This document shows positions 7,815 to 18,209 of a stretch of 30,162 nt of DNA, piece by piece (within the stretch, counting starts at the first letter, position 1; every line of letters begins with the position of its first letter). The notes beneath the pieces are model-generated. The model saw only the letters and a list, made by a program, of their open reading frames with translations, was not told the DNA's origin and ran no database searches. The DNA lies in the IMG/VR virus record IMGVR_UViG_3300027741_000192, positions 1 through 30,162 of that record, one strand, 5' to 3'. The DNA is from a virus. The translations under genes were made by a program, and so were the position numbers.

Positions 7815-10367
7815 ATGTCTAAATTTAATAATAAGTTAACGAATTTAATAAATTCACAAGTACCTCAATTCGTATTACAAGACCATCCTAATTTTGTAGA
7901 ATTTTTAAAAGCTTATTACAAATTTATGGAATCGGCCGAACTGTCCGTTACAGTTACTGAATCCACTGATGGTATTATTTTAGAATCAGAAACAGATATT
8001 CAAGATTTATTAATAATAAATGCTTCAAAAATTGGTTCTAATATAACACCAATAGACGAAGGCGATAAAATACTTTTAGAAAGTTCATCTTACGGAAAAT
8101 TTACAAATGGTGAGATTATTACTGGTCAAACCTCAAATGCAACATCAATAATATTAGCAGAAGATTTGGATAATAATCGTTTATTCATATCAGCACAAGA
8201 TAAATTTTTAATAGGTGAAACTGTTATAGGTCAAACTTCAAATGCAGTAGGTACTGTAAATAATTATAGACCTAATCCTGTAGAAAATATACAAGATTTA
8301 TTAAACTTCAGAGATCCTGATAAAGTTATATCAAATTTTTTAGGTCATTTTAAAAATGAATTTTTAAATACTTTACCTAAAAGTATAGAACAATATGGTG
8401 ATATAAGACAACTAATTAAAAATATAAAATTTTTTTACGGTTTAAAAGGAACTGCTGAAGGTAATAATTTATTTTTTAATCTTTTATTTAATGAAACCGC
8501 AACTACAACATATCCTAGAGAACAAATAATAAGAGCGTCTGATGGTAAATGGAACACAAGCACAATATTAAGAGCTGTTACTGTAGAAGGACAAACAAAT
8601 AAATTAATTGGAAGAACAATAACAGGCCAAATATCTGGTTCTACAGCAATAGTAGAAACTGTAACCACATTTCAAATAGGTGCTGACACAATAGCAGAAT
8701 TTATATTAAACAGAGAAACTATAGATGGCAATTTTGAAATTGGAGAAGAAATAAGAGGAACAGAAACAGATGAAGATTCTTATTATATAAAACTAACTGT
8801 TACAGGAATACCTAATAATCCTACAATAACAAACGGTGGTAGTTTATATTCTTCTGAAAATGCAGTTACAATTTCTGGTGGCGGAGAAGGTGCATTAATA
8901 CAAACACAAGCTATAGGACATGGAAACATTACACAATTTTTTATTGATAATCCTGGACAAGGTTATGTTATAGGCGATGATTTAGTTTTTAATAACGCCA
9001 ATACAAACGGTGGCGGAGTTGTAGCAAAAGTTTCTATAGTTAATGGAGGTTTTGTAGATGAAACTTTAGGAGAAGATCGTATAGTTTTAGAAGATGCAAC
9101 ACAAGAAGGCGATTTATATACGGGAAATGTTTTAGTACAAGAAGCCGGAACAGGTATCAAAGATATTACAGATATAAGATTTATAAATCACGGATCAAAT
9201 TATACATCATTACCTACACTTACTGTTAACAGTGTATTAGGAACAAATGCTATTATAAAATGTTATGGTGACGAAATAGGAAGTGTACAATCATTAAAAA
9301 TTATAGAACCAGGAAAAGGTTATCAAAATTCTCCTGCACCAACTTTGTCTTTATCAACAAACATTTTATTTTTAAATCGTGTAGGAAATTTTATTGCAGG
9401 AGAAACAATAACAGGTTTAGGTTCTGATGGTTCTTCTATAATATCAGCAAAAATAGATAATATTAATAATAATACAAATATTTTAAAATTAAAAAACGCA
9501 ACAGGAACTTTTGGAACTGATATTGTTATTACAGGACAAAGTACAGGAGCTTATGCTACTATAAAAATATTTAACCAAGCAACTGCTGAAACAGATGTTG
9601 TTTCTATTTTAGATACAACAGGTTCTTTTTTAAATTCTGATGGTAAAGTTTCTGAAAATACAATGAAGATAGAAGATAATTTATTGTATCAAGATTTTTC
9701 TTATGTAATAAATGTTGGTCGTTCTATTAATGAATGGCGTAATAGTTTTAAAAAGACTATGCACCCAGCAGGATTTTATTTTCAAAACAGAGTTTTATTA
9801 GAATCAAGAGTTTCTACAAAGGCTCAAGCAATACAACAGAGTTTATTAGATGTTCTTAAAAACATATATTTTTTTGGAACATATTTCCGTAGAAAATTAG
9901 GAACACTTACTGATGGAACTATTTTAAGTGATAATCCAAATTTAGGTGTATCTCTTTCATTAAATAATCCTATAACATTATTTGCAAGTACCAGACGAGA
10001 AACAACATTGAAAAGTGTAATGACGTATTCATTAGAATTAACGCCTCAATTAAATGTAAGAAATGAAAATATAGATTATAGAAGATTTGGATATGCAAAT
10101 GCCGGCCCACGTATGAGAAATATAAGTCGTTTTGGTTTTACTACATTTAGCGGTAGTGGCCATGCACAATCTGGTAACGTAGGCAATAATCATACAACTG
10201 CAACGTATATACAACCTATGACACTTGCAAATTGGGCTGATTTTAGAATTATAGGTACTAAAAATATCAATATAGATGGTGAATTAACACAAATACAAGA
10301 TATTAACACTGATAATCTAAAAACATATATTGCTTTACCAACAGAAATTACAGTAACTCAACCATAA
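7815..10367 (+). CDS. large baseplate structural protein in the gp7 position
   Basis: An 850-residue protein between gp6 and gp8, the place held by gp7 (1032 aa) in T4. Its N-terminus (SQVPQFVLQDHPNFVEFLKA, then YYKFMESAE) is of a type I recall from marine T4-like phage baseplate proteins. At least five copies of a short beta module follow, for example FTNGEIITGQTSNATSII (about residue 95), FLIGETVIGQTSNAVGTV (about 133), and FIAGETITG (about 525). The middle has Gly-rich PTITNGGSLYSSENAVTISG and GSNYTSLPTLTVNSV segments. The C-terminus is less repetitive. I see no convincing residue match to T4 gp7, so the equivalence is by position and size. It is probably a wedge component binding gp6 and gp8. 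Confidence 0.75.
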   Translation: MSKFNNKLTNLINSQVPQFVLQDHPNFVEFLKAYYKFMESAELSVTVTESTDGIILESETDIQDLLIINASKIGSNITPIDEGDKILLESSSYGKFTNGEIITGQTSNATSIILAEDLDNNRLFISAQDKFLIGETVIGQTSNAVGTVNNYRPNPVENIQDLLNFRDPDKVISNFLGHFKNEFLNTLPKSIEQYGDIRQLIKNIKFFYGLKGTAEGNNLFFNLLFNETATTTYPREQIIRASDGKWNTSTILRAVTVEGQTNKLIGRTITGQISGSTAIVETVTTFQIGADTIAEFILNRETIDGNFEIGEEIRGTETDEDSYYIKLTVTGIPNNPTITNGGSLYSSENAVTISGGGEGALIQTQAIGHGNITQFFIDNPGQGYVIGDDLVFNNANTNGGGVVAKVSIVNGGFVDETLGEDRIVLEDATQEGDLYTGNVLVQEAGTGIKDITDIRFINHGSNYTSLPTLTVNSVLGTNAIIKCYGDEIGSVQSLKIIEPGKGYQNSPAPTLSLSTNILFLNRVGNFIAGETITGLGSDGSSIISAKIDNINNNTNILKLKNATGTFGTDIVITGQSTGAYATIKIFNQATAETDVVSILDTTGSFLNSDGKVSENTMKIEDNLLYQDFSYVINVGRSINEWRNSFKKTMHPAGFYFQNRVLLESRVSTKAQAIQQSLLDVLKNIYFFGTYFRRKLGTLTDGTILSDNPNLGVSLSLNNPITLFASTRRETTLKSVMTYSLELTPQLNVRNENIDYRRFGYANAGPRMRNISRFGFTTFSGSGHAQSGNVGNNHTTATYIQPMTLANWADFRIIGTKNINIDGELTQIQDINTDNLKTYIALPTEITVTQP

Positions 10368-10383
10368 CCACATGAATATCGTG

Positions 10384-10391
10384 TATAAATA
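10384..10391 (+). promoter_or_regulatory. T4-type late promoter box TATAAATA before gp8
   Basis: Exact late box in the 45-nt gap before gp8. It is 21 nt from the ATG, leaving a leader of about 16 nt that contains the AAGGAAA ribosome binding site. Confidence 0.8.
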
Positions 10392-10403
10392 TAATTAGAA
10401 TTT

Positions 10404-10410
10404 AAGGAAA
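10404..10410 (+). promoter_or_regulatory. ribosome binding site AAGGAAA for gp8
   Basis: AAGGAAA ends 2 nt before the ATG at 10413 and fixes that start. Its presence contrasts with the genes at 165, 5523 and 29997, whose predicted leaders are too short for one. Confidence 0.65.
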
Positions 10411-10412
10411 CT

Positions 10413-11879
10413 ATGCCAGCAATTATAACAAATAAATTTAGAAAACACAATAGTGATCAGTTTTATGAATCTTTTTCAGAAGCTTCACCAAACGTTTATT
10501 ACTTAGGTATCGCAAGACCACAGTCTTTTAAAACTTCAACAAGACCTGATGGAAGAACAGAAAACGAAGGCACAGACCTTTCACCAATTACACCAGCAGA
10601 TTCGATTAAAGATGAATTATACATCTATGATGATCTTTTAGCTGTTAAAAAAGTAACAAGTTCAGACGTATCTTATGTTATTCCTAGAAGAAATTGGATA
10701 TCAGGACAAGTTTATGACTATTACAGACCTGATTATGGTAATAGAATTACAAACACAACAACAACATTAACTTCTAATAGTGGTGCATCAAATTTATTTG
10801 ATTCTTTATTCTATGTTTTAACATCTTCTTATAACGTTTATAAATGTTTAGATAACAATAATAATTCTACTTCTACAGTTCAACCAACAGGAACTTCTAC
10901 ATCTATTTTAACAACAGCTGATGGTTACAAGTGGAAATACATGTACACTTTAGATGCTTCTCAACAAGCAAATTTCTTATCAACAGATTTTATGGCTGTT
11001 TCAACAAACTCTACTGTTTCTTCAGCTGGAATTGATGGTGGTGTTCACGTAGTAAAAATTAAAACAGCAGGTACAAGTGGAACAAATGGAACATATACAA
11101 ATATTCCTATCAGAGGAGATGGTACTAATGGTAAAGTTACAGTAATAATTGGAGGTAACGCTGTTACTTCTGTTGCTGTTACTAACGTAGGTTCAGGTTA
11201 CACATATGGTTATATTACTGTTGCTGATATCATTTCAGCTGGCGGTTCAGGTTTAACGGGAACAGAATTAGATGTTATGATCGAACCAAAAGGCGGTCAT
11301 GGTTTTGATGCTGTAACTGAATTGGGTGGATATTTTATAATGATGAATACAAGTTTACAAGGTTCTGAATTAGCAAATACTGCTGACTTTGTTACAGATA
11401 ACGATTTTAGAAAAGTTACTTTAATAAAAGATCCAAAATCAGGCGGCACAGCTGCATCAACAACTACATTAAGAGGAACTAAAGCAGTTAGATTTGCTGC
11501 TTCTCCAACTCCAGGAACTTTCCAAGTTGATGAAAAAATAACTCAAACAACAACAGGTGCAGTAGGAATTGTTGTAAGTTGGGATTCAACAAATAGAATT
11601 TTATATTACATACAACCAAGATTCACAAATGAAGGTGTTGATAGTAATGGAAACAAAACAGCATTTTCAGGAACATACGGTATTACAGGGGCAACATCAA
11701 GTGCTACTGGAACGCCAGCAAGTGCGACTGAAACTGTTAACTACGTATCATTTACTTCAGGATATTCTGATTCAGAAATAGATATACATAGTGGTGATGT
11801 TTTGTATGTTGAAAACAGAGCACCAATAACAAGAGCATCAGATCAAACTGAAAATATTAAATTAATAATTGAGTTTTAA
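10413..11879 (+). CDS. gp8: baseplate wedge protein gp8
   Basis: A 488-residue homologue of T4 gp8 (334 aa), a dimeric wedge protein bound to gp7 and gp10. Recognition is direct: IITNKFR at residues 4-10 (IVTSKFR in T4), VIPRRNW at 89-95 (VIPRRDW), DGYKWKYMYTLD around 170, and a C-terminus HSGDVLYVENRAPI...DQTENIKLIIEF that lines up with T4 gp8 HSGEMIYMENRPPI...DQTEEINILFTF. The extra length lies in the middle (about residues 200-450). This includes a Gly/Thr-rich segment and a copy of the beta module also seen in the neighbouring proteins (FQVDEKITQTTTGAVGIV). It has its own late promoter and ribosome binding site and ends 8 nt before the next gene. Confidence 0.95.
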   Translation: MPAIITNKFRKHNSDQFYESFSEASPNVYYLGIARPQSFKTSTRPDGRTENEGTDLSPITPADSIKDELYIYDDLLAVKKVTSSDVSYVIPRRNWISGQVYDYYRPDYGNRITNTTTTLTSNSGASNLFDSLFYVLTSSYNVYKCLDNNNNSTSTVQPTGTSTSILTTADGYKWKYMYTLDASQQANFLSTDFMAVSTNSTVSSAGIDGGVHVVKIKTAGTSGTNGTYTNIPIRGDGTNGKVTVIIGGNAVTSVAVTNVGSGYTYGYITVADIISAGGSGLTGTELDVMIEPKGGHGFDAVTELGGYFIMMNTSLQGSELANTADFVTDNDFRKVTLIKDPKSGGTAASTTTLRGTKAVRFAASPTPGTFQVDEKITQTTTGAVGIVVSWDSTNRILYYIQPRFTNEGVDSNGNKTAFSGTYGITGATSSATGTPASATETVNYVSFTSGYSDSEIDIHSGDVLYVENRAPITRASDQTENIKLIIEF

Positions 11880-11885
11880 GGAAAG
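11878..11885 (+). promoter_or_regulatory. ribosome binding site AAGGAAAG overlapping the gp8 stop codon
   Basis: The first two A bases belong to the gp8 TAA. It sits 2 nt before the ATG at 11888 and supports that start. Confidence 0.65.
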
Positions 11886-11887
11886 AT

Positions 11888-14800
11888 ATGCCAAGTCCAA
11901 CAGACTTTAACCTTTCGCCTTATTTTGATGATTACGATCCTACAAAAAAGTATCATAGGATTCTTTTCAGACCAGGATATGCAGTACAAGCGAGAGAGTT
12001 AACTCAGTCTCAATCAATACTACAAAATCAAGTAGAAAGATTATCAGATCACCTTTTTCAAAAAGGTGCTATGGTTATTCCAGGTGAGATTGGATTTGAT
12101 TTAAATTATTCAGCTGTAAAACTTACTTCTAAAACTTTTAGTTCTGTAACAAATTATGTTGGTTTAATATTGACAGGTGCAACATCAGGTGTAGTTGCTA
12201 CTTGCGTTAATTCTGTTGCAAATGATGGAACTGATCCTGATACTTTATATGTAAAATATAGTTCTACAGGAACAAATAACACTTCTGTTTCATTTTCAAA
12301 TGGTGAAACAATTAACGCTACAACATCAGATAATCCTACTATTTTAGCAACAGCAGTTGTTAACTCTACTGCTATAGGTTCTGCTGCTAGTATTGCAAAT
12401 GGTTCTTATTATATTAATGGATTTCAAGTATCGGTAATTGCTCAAACTATTATTTTAGACAAATATACAAACACACCAAACTATAGAGTTGGTTTAGAAA
12501 TTATAGAATCTTTTGTAACACCTAATGATGATCTTTCATTAAACGATAATGCTCAAGGTTCTACAAACGTAAATGCACCAGGCGCTCATAGATTTAAAAT
12601 AGATTTAACATTATCTAAAAGAACATTAACTTCAGTTGATGATGCAAACTTTGTTGAATTATTAAGATTAAAAAATGGTATTAGAGCAAATCAAGTTACT
12701 TCTACCGCTTACAGTGTTTTAGAAGATACTTTAGCAAGAAGAACTTATGATCAATCAGGCGATTATACAGTAAAAGATTTTGATATTGATGTTAGAGAAC
12801 ACTTATTGAGCGGAAATAATAGAGGTATCTATTCAGCAGGAGATGGTGGAGATTCTACAAAATTAGCATTAGGTTTAGCACCAGGAAAAGCATACGTAAA
12901 AGGATATGAGATTGAAAAAATTGGTACTAACTATGTAGAAATAGATAAGGCAAGAAATTATGATACTGAAAACAATTTTAGAACAAGATTTGATGTTCAA
13001 AACTATGTTAACGTTACAAACGTTTATGGCACACCAGATGTTGGATATGTTTCTGGTGATACAGAAGCATTTAAAAACGTAAATTTATTTGATACTGCAA
13101 CAGCAGTTAGAGGAACTCAACAATCAACTACGGGCGTTAAAGTTCCACAAATTGGTAGAGCAAAATCAAAAGGTTTCGAATTAAATAACGGAGTAGCAAG
13201 TTCTTTTATATTTGCTAGTTCTGGTTTAACATCAGCAGTTTATAAACATTATCTATTTGATATAGAACTGTTTACACATCTTAATATTAAAACTGCTCAA
13301 TCTTTCACTAATGGAGAAAAAGTAACAGGCGGAACTTCAGGTGCTATAGGGTATGTACAAAGCATATCTGCTACCAAATCATCAGCAGTTACAAGTATAT
13401 CGGTTGCAAGTCCAGGTGTTGTAACACTATCTACACATTCATTTTTAGAAGGTCAACAAATAACTTTAACAGGCGGATCATATTCAGTTGATTCTACAAT
13501 AGTTTCTACACCTACTGTTTATACTGTTAAAAATCCTTCAACAAACACATTCGAATTATATAATTCAACAGGAATTTATCCTGTAAATGTAACATCTTAT
13601 AGTTCAGCACCAACTGCTACGCACGGTGTTGTAGTATTGAATAATGTAATAGGAACATTTACATCTGGCGAAACAATTACAGGCGCAACTTCATCTAATA
13701 CGGCAGTTATTCAAGATAATAGATATGGATTTAATGGAGTACAATCATTTGATTTTACACAAATAAAACAAATTGGTATGTCAGGTTCTCCTACATATAC
13801 TGCTGATACTTCTACAGATTCATCTTATGGTGAAAATTATCAAGTGTATGGCCAATTATCAGTTGCAAATAGTTCTAAATTAGTTACAGGATTTGGTACT
13901 TTATTTAATACAGAATTAAAAATTGGTGATAAAATTACCTTTACAACAGATGCAGGTTCTACAATAACAAGAACTATTAATGCAATTTATTCAAACACTT
14001 CTTTAAGTTTATCTACGGTTGTAGGAGGAAGTGATGTATCCACAAAAACAACTGCTATTAGAAACAGAGCAGTTTTGCAAGGCGGAAACAAAAATATTTC
14101 TATATTTAAGTTGCCTTACAAAAGAATCAAAACACAAAAGACAACTAAAAATTCAGGACAATCAGATACAAATTTATATGTAAGAAGAAATTTTACAGCA
14201 AATTTATCAAGCGGTTCAGCTACAATATCAGCAGGAACAAATGAAATATTTGTTGGTGCAGCTGAAAAAGATTTTATTGTTTCTGTAATGACTACTAGTG
14301 GTTCTGCTGTTGCAGGTAACGTTTTAAGTATATCTGGTAATAATGGTAACGGTAGTCCTATATTTACATTAGGTGGTTCTCCAACAGGAAAAACATTAAC
14401 ATTAGATTTTGGTAGTGCTTATGGTACGGCTAAAATTAAGATTCTTGCTACAGTTTCAAGAGGTGTTGCAAATTCTAAAACAAAAACATTAAATACAGGT
14501 TCAACAGTTTCCATTTCATCTCAATCAACTATTCAATCAGGTTTAATTGGTTTAGGTAAAGCAGACGTTTATCAAATTAATTCTGTTTATATGGCTCCAG
14601 ATTTTAGTACACCTGCTACAACAAGTCATACAAATATTACGAATAGATTTACTTTAGATACAGGACAAAGAGATAATTTTTATGATATAGGAAGACTTAA
14701 ATTAAATTCAGGTGCATTAGTTCCTACTGGACGTCTATTAGTTAATTTTGATTATTTTTCACACGGTGCAGGTGATTATTTTGACGTAGATTCTTATTCA

Positions 14801-17800
14801 ATAGATTACACAAATATACCTTCTTACACTTCAGATACAACAGGTACTAATTATGATCTTAGAGATTGTTTAGATTTCAGACCAAGAGTTGATGATGCTT
14901 CAACTGTAAGAAGTGCAACACAAGATAGACAATATAGTGGAACAGGCGCTTCAGTAATTGATGTTACAGAATTTAACTCAGATGTAACTTCTGATTTTGA
15001 ATATTATTTACCAAGAGTAGATAAAATATTCTTAGATAATCTTGGTAATTTTAAAGTTGTAAAGGGTGCAAGTTCTTTGTCAGCACAATTACCTAAAAAT
15101 CTTGATAACGCTATGCAATTAGCAACTATATTTTTAAATCCTTATACTTTAAATACTAATGATTTAACAATTCAAAAAGTAGATAACAAACGATATACAA
15201 TGAGAGACATTGGTCGTTTAGAAACAAGAATTTCAAACGTAGAATATTATACTCAATTATCTTTATTAGAAACTCAAACACAAAATTTACAAATTCAAGA
15301 TGCTCAAGGATTTGATAGATTTAAAAATGGATTTATTGTAGATAATATGACAGGTCATGGAGTTGGTGATCCTACAAATTTAGATTATAAAGTTTCTATG
15401 GATATGTCAAATGGTTTAATGAGACCTATGTTTAATTCAGAGTCTGTTCAATTTATAGAAGCAGGAAGTGATGGATCTACAATTACAGAATCTAAAAGAG
15501 CAAATTCTAATTACCAAAAAACAGGTGCATTAATTACATTGCCTTATACGGAAGTAAATTCTATTGAACAACCATATGCAAGTCATTATGAAAATGTAAA
15601 TCCGTTTAGCGTATTTACATGGGCAGGTTCTGTTACTTTAGATCCGCCAAGTGATGAGTGGAAAGAAACAAACAGAGTTCCTGATTTGATAGTTAATCAA
15701 CAAGGTTCTTATGATACTCTTTTAAACTCTTTAGGCAATCCAAATTTAAAAAGTGTTGAAATAGATACTGTATGGAATGAATGGCAAGATTCTTGGACAG
15801 GAGCTCCAGTTGAAACAACTACAAGTGGTGGCGCTTATAGAGGAACAAATCAAGTTGCTGGTAACGGAAGAGGTGCCGGTGGTTGGACAGTTTTAGCACA
15901 AAATGTAACTACTACAACTTCTCAACAGATTACTCAAACAAGAACTGGTATTAGAAGTGCATTAGTTCCTCAAATAGTACAAACGTCTTTAGGTGATAAA
16001 GTATTAAGTGTTGCTTTTGTTCCTTTTATTAGAAGTAGAACTATTAATTTTACTGCTACAAGATTAAAACCAAATACAAAAGTTTATCCTTTCTTTGATA
16101 ATGTTGCTATTATTTCTTATGTAACACCAACAGGCGGTTCATTAGGTGGTGATTTAATATCAGATGATAATGGTGCCCTTTCAGGTTCTTTTACTATTCC
16201 TGATCCTACTGTAGATTCAAATCCAAGATGGAGAACTGGTAAAAAAATATTCCGTTTAACAACAAATTCAACTAACGGCGATACTAATGTAGAAACTTCT
16301 GCTGAAGGTGAGTATAATGCTCAAGGTTTATTAAACACAGTTCAGAATACTGTAATATCTACAAGAGAATCTACGTTATCAAGACAAACTGTAACTGATA
16401 CTCAAAATATCACTAGATCATCTACAAGAACAACGCAACAAGTTATACAATGGATTGATCCTATCGCTCAAACATTTTTAGTTGACGATACTGGAGGTGT
16501 ATTTGCTACTTCTATTGATATATATTTCAAATCTAAAGATGCAAATATTCCTGTTACATTACAAATTAGAGAAGTTGTGAATGGTTATCCATCAAGAACA
16601 ATTATACCATTTGGTGAAGTTGTATTAAATCCAAGTTCAGTAAATATATCTGATGATGCTAGTTTAGCAACTAATTTTAAATTTCCTTCACCTGTTTATT
16701 TACAAGAGAAAACTGAATACTCTTTCTGTTTATTAAGTAACTCAAATAGTTATAATGCCTTTGTTGCAACTATAGGTCGAACACAAATAGGTTCTGATAG
16801 AACGATATCTGTAAACCCTTATGCTGGTGTATATTTCAAATCTCAAAACGGTTCAACATGGACGGCAGATCAAACAACAGATATTAAATTTAAAATTAAT
16901 AGAGCAGAATTTGTAAACACAACAGGTACCGTTACATTAGTAAATGATGTGGTTCCTGTAAGAACGTTACCAAATAATTCATTAAGAACAACAAATAGTT
17001 CAGGTGTTATTAGAGTATTTCATAAAAATCATGGTATGCACGGAACAAACAATAGTGTTACTATTGCAGGAATTCCATCAGGAACTTATAATGGTATTGC
17101 ACATACAGCAATAAACGGAACATATACAAGCATTTCAAATATAACTTTAGATAGTTATGATATTACAACTGCAGGAACAGCAACTGCGTCTGGTGATATT
17201 GGTGGAACTTCTGTAACAGCAACACAAAATAGATTATTTGATTTAGCTAATTTGAGCATACAAACTTTAACTGTTCCTGGTACAAGTATTAACTATAACA
17301 TGTTGACTACTACAGGAAAATCAATTCATGGATCTGAATCTGAATTTACAACAACAACATTATCAAACGCTTTAAGTATAACTACAGGAAGTAATATCTT
17401 CTTCACATCACCTCAATTGGTGGCTAGTCAAATTAATGAAACTAATCGCATGGGTGGTTTAAAATCTTTATATACCAATTTAACTTTATCCACAACTAAT
17501 ACAAAAGTTTCTCCTGTTGTTGATACAGCGAGAATGAGTATGATTGCTGTTCAAAATAGATTAAATCAACCAACATCTGGTAATACACCAAATTTTGTTG
17601 ATGATACCGCTCCTACAGGTTCTTCCACATCTGGAATTTACGTAACTAAACCTGTTATATTAGAAAATGCTTCAACAGCAATTGATGTAAGACTTACTGC
17701 AAATGTTAGAACATCATCATCTATTAAAGTATATTACAGAGTTACAAGTTCTACAGAAGTTAGAAATGTAAACGATTTAGCGTGGATTCCATTCAATACA

Positions 17801-17983
17801 GATGGTTCTTCTGATTTATCGGTAACTCCTGCTCAAGATGATTCTACATTTAAAGAATACAAATATTCAGATAACAATATTACACAATTTACAGCATTTC
17901 AAATTAAAGTAGTATTACAAGGAACTAACTCAGCATATCCTCCACTTGTTAAAGATTTAAGAGGAATTGCTTTAGCATTATAA
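11888..17983 (+). CDS. giant DUF4815-type baseplate/tail structural protein
   Basis: A 2031-residue protein, the largest in the window. The N-terminus matches the DUF4815 signature of marine T4-like phage structural proteins (YHRILFRPGYAVQARELTQS at residues 22-41, then QSILQNQVERLSDHLF). Several copies of the F-x-x-GE-x-I-x-G-x-TS beta module occur in the first third (FSNGETINATTSDNPTIL, FTNGEKVTGGTSGAIGYV, FTSGETITGATSSNTAVI). The centre has LDTGQRDNFYDIGRL and YDLRDCLDFRPRVDD. A coiled-coil-like stretch follows (RLETRISNVEYYTQLSLLET). The C-terminal 600 residues are beta-rich (DPIAQTFLVDDTGGVFATSI). It fills the place of the T4 gp9/gp10 peripheral wedge genes and probably carries fibres at the baseplate rim. 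No T4 counterpart is recognisable from sequence. Confidence 0.82.
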   Translation: MPSPTDFNLSPYFDDYDPTKKYHRILFRPGYAVQARELTQSQSILQNQVERLSDHLFQKGAMVIPGEIGFDLNYSAVKLTSKTFSSVTNYVGLILTGATSGVVATCVNSVANDGTDPDTLYVKYSSTGTNNTSVSFSNGETINATTSDNPTILATAVVNSTAIGSAASIANGSYYINGFQVSVIAQTIILDKYTNTPNYRVGLEIIESFVTPNDDLSLNDNAQGSTNVNAPGAHRFKIDLTLSKRTLTSVDDANFVELLRLKNGIRANQVTSTAYSVLEDTLARRTYDQSGDYTVKDFDIDVREHLLSGNNRGIYSAGDGGDSTKLALGLAPGKAYVKGYEIEKIGTNYVEIDKARNYDTENNFRTRFDVQNYVNVTNVYGTPDVGYVSGDTEAFKNVNLFDTATAVRGTQQSTTGVKVPQIGRAKSKGFELNNGVASSFIFASSGLTSAVYKHYLFDIELFTHLNIKTAQSFTNGEKVTGGTSGAIGYVQSISATKSSAVTSISVASPGVVTLSTHSFLEGQQITLTGGSYSVDSTIVSTPTVYTVKNPSTNTFELYNSTGIYPVNVTSYSSAPTATHGVVVLNNVIGTFTSGETITGATSSNTAVIQDNRYGFNGVQSFDFTQIKQIGMSGSPTYTADTSTDSSYGENYQVYGQLSVANSSKLVTGFGTLFNTELKIGDKITFTTDAGSTITRTINAIYSNTSLSLSTVVGGSDVSTKTTAIRNRAVLQGGNKNISIFKLPYKRIKTQKTTKNSGQSDTNLYVRRNFTANLSSGSATISAGTNEIFVGAAEKDFIVSVMTTSGSAVAGNVLSISGNNGNGSPIFTLGGSPTGKTLTLDFGSAYGTAKIKILATVSRGVANSKTKTLNTGSTVSISSQSTIQSGLIGLGKADVYQINSVYMAPDFSTPATTSHTNITNRFTLDTGQRDNFYDIGRLKLNSGALVPTGRLLVNFDYFSHGAGDYFDVDSYSIDYTNIPSYTSDTTGTNYDLRDCLDFRPRVDDASTVRSATQDRQYSGTGASVIDVTEFNSDVTSDFEYYLPRVDKIFLDNLGNFKVVKGASSLSAQLPKNLDNAMQLATIFLNPYTLNTNDLTIQKVDNKRYTMRDIGRLETRISNVEYYTQLSLLETQTQNLQIQDAQGFDRFKNGFIVDNMTGHGVGDPTNLDYKVSMDMSNGLMRPMFNSESVQFIEAGSDGSTITESKRANSNYQKTGALITLPYTEVNSIEQPYASHYENVNPFSVFTWAGSVTLDPPSDEWKETNRVPDLIVNQQGSYDTLLNSLGNPNLKSVEIDTVWNEWQDSWTGAPVETTTSGGAYRGTNQVAGNGRGAGGWTVLAQNVTTTTSQQITQTRTGIRSALVPQIVQTSLGDKVLSVAFVPFIRSRTINFTATRLKPNTKVYPFFDNVAIISYVTPTGGSLGGDLISDDNGALSGSFTIPDPTVDSNPRWRTGKKIFRLTTNSTNGDTNVETSAEGEYNAQGLLNTVQNTVISTRESTLSRQTVTDTQNITRSSTRTTQQVIQWIDPIAQTFLVDDTGGVFATSIDIYFKSKDANIPVTLQIREVVNGYPSRTIIPFGEVVLNPSSVNISDDASLATNFKFPSPVYLQEKTEYSFCLLSNSNSYNAFVATIGRTQIGSDRTISVNPYAGVYFKSQNGSTWTADQTTDIKFKINRAEFVNTTGTVTLVNDVVPVRTLPNNSLRTTNSSGVIRVFHKNHGMHGTNNSVTIAGIPSGTYNGIAHTAINGTYTSISNITLDSYDITTAGTATASGDIGGTSVTATQNRLFDLANLSIQTLTVPGTSINYNMLTTTGKSIHGSESEFTTTTLSNALSITTGSNIFFTSPQLVASQINETNRMGGLKSLYTNLTLSTTNTKVSPVVDTARMSMIAVQNRLNQPTSGNTPNFVDDTAPTGSSTSGIYVTKPVILENASTAIDVRLTANVRTSSSIKVYYRVTSSTEVRNVNDLAWIPFNTDGSSDLSVTPAQDDSTFKEYKYSDNNITQFTAFQIKVVLQGTNSAYPPLVKDLRGIALAL

Positions 17984-17990
17984 AGGTATT

Positions 17991-18209
17991 ATGAAATTAA
18001 AAGTAGAAGGATATGATTATTTAGCTAGAGATTCAAAATCAAATGCTATTGTTAATACTTCTAAAAATGATTATCAACTTTATATTAACAGAGTTAAATC
18101 ACGTGAACAGCAAGGTGATAATATAAGAAATGTTATTAAAGAAGTAAATGTATTAAGACAAGAATTAGAGGAAATCAAATCTTTATTAAAGGAAATGGTT
18201 AAAAAATAA
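17991..18209 (+). CDS. small conserved coiled-coil protein of marine T4-like phages
   Basis: A 72-residue protein. The N-terminal half (MKLKVEGYDYLARDSKSNAI) resembles a short hypothetical I recall in cyanophages next to structural genes. Residues about 45-72 (VIKEVNVLRQELEEIKSLLK) have leucine/isoleucine heptads typical of a trimeric or dimeric coiled coil. AAAGG at 17983-17987 precedes the ATG. Its stop codon shares one base with the ATG of the next gene (TAATG), so the two are probably translationally coupled. It may be a connector or assembly factor for the fibre encoded next; function is unknown. Confidence 0.75.
   Translation: MKLKVEGYDYLARDSKSNAIVNTSKNDYQLYINRVKSREQQGDNIRNVIKEVNVLRQELEEIKSLLKEMVKK

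Noticed and set aside
8435-8668. Minus-strand frames inside the 850-aa baseplate gene (also 8963-9160), and one at 18199-18477 opposite the tail-fibre gene
   Set aside because: They are fully covered by confident plus-strand genes and have no start signals or family resemblance.
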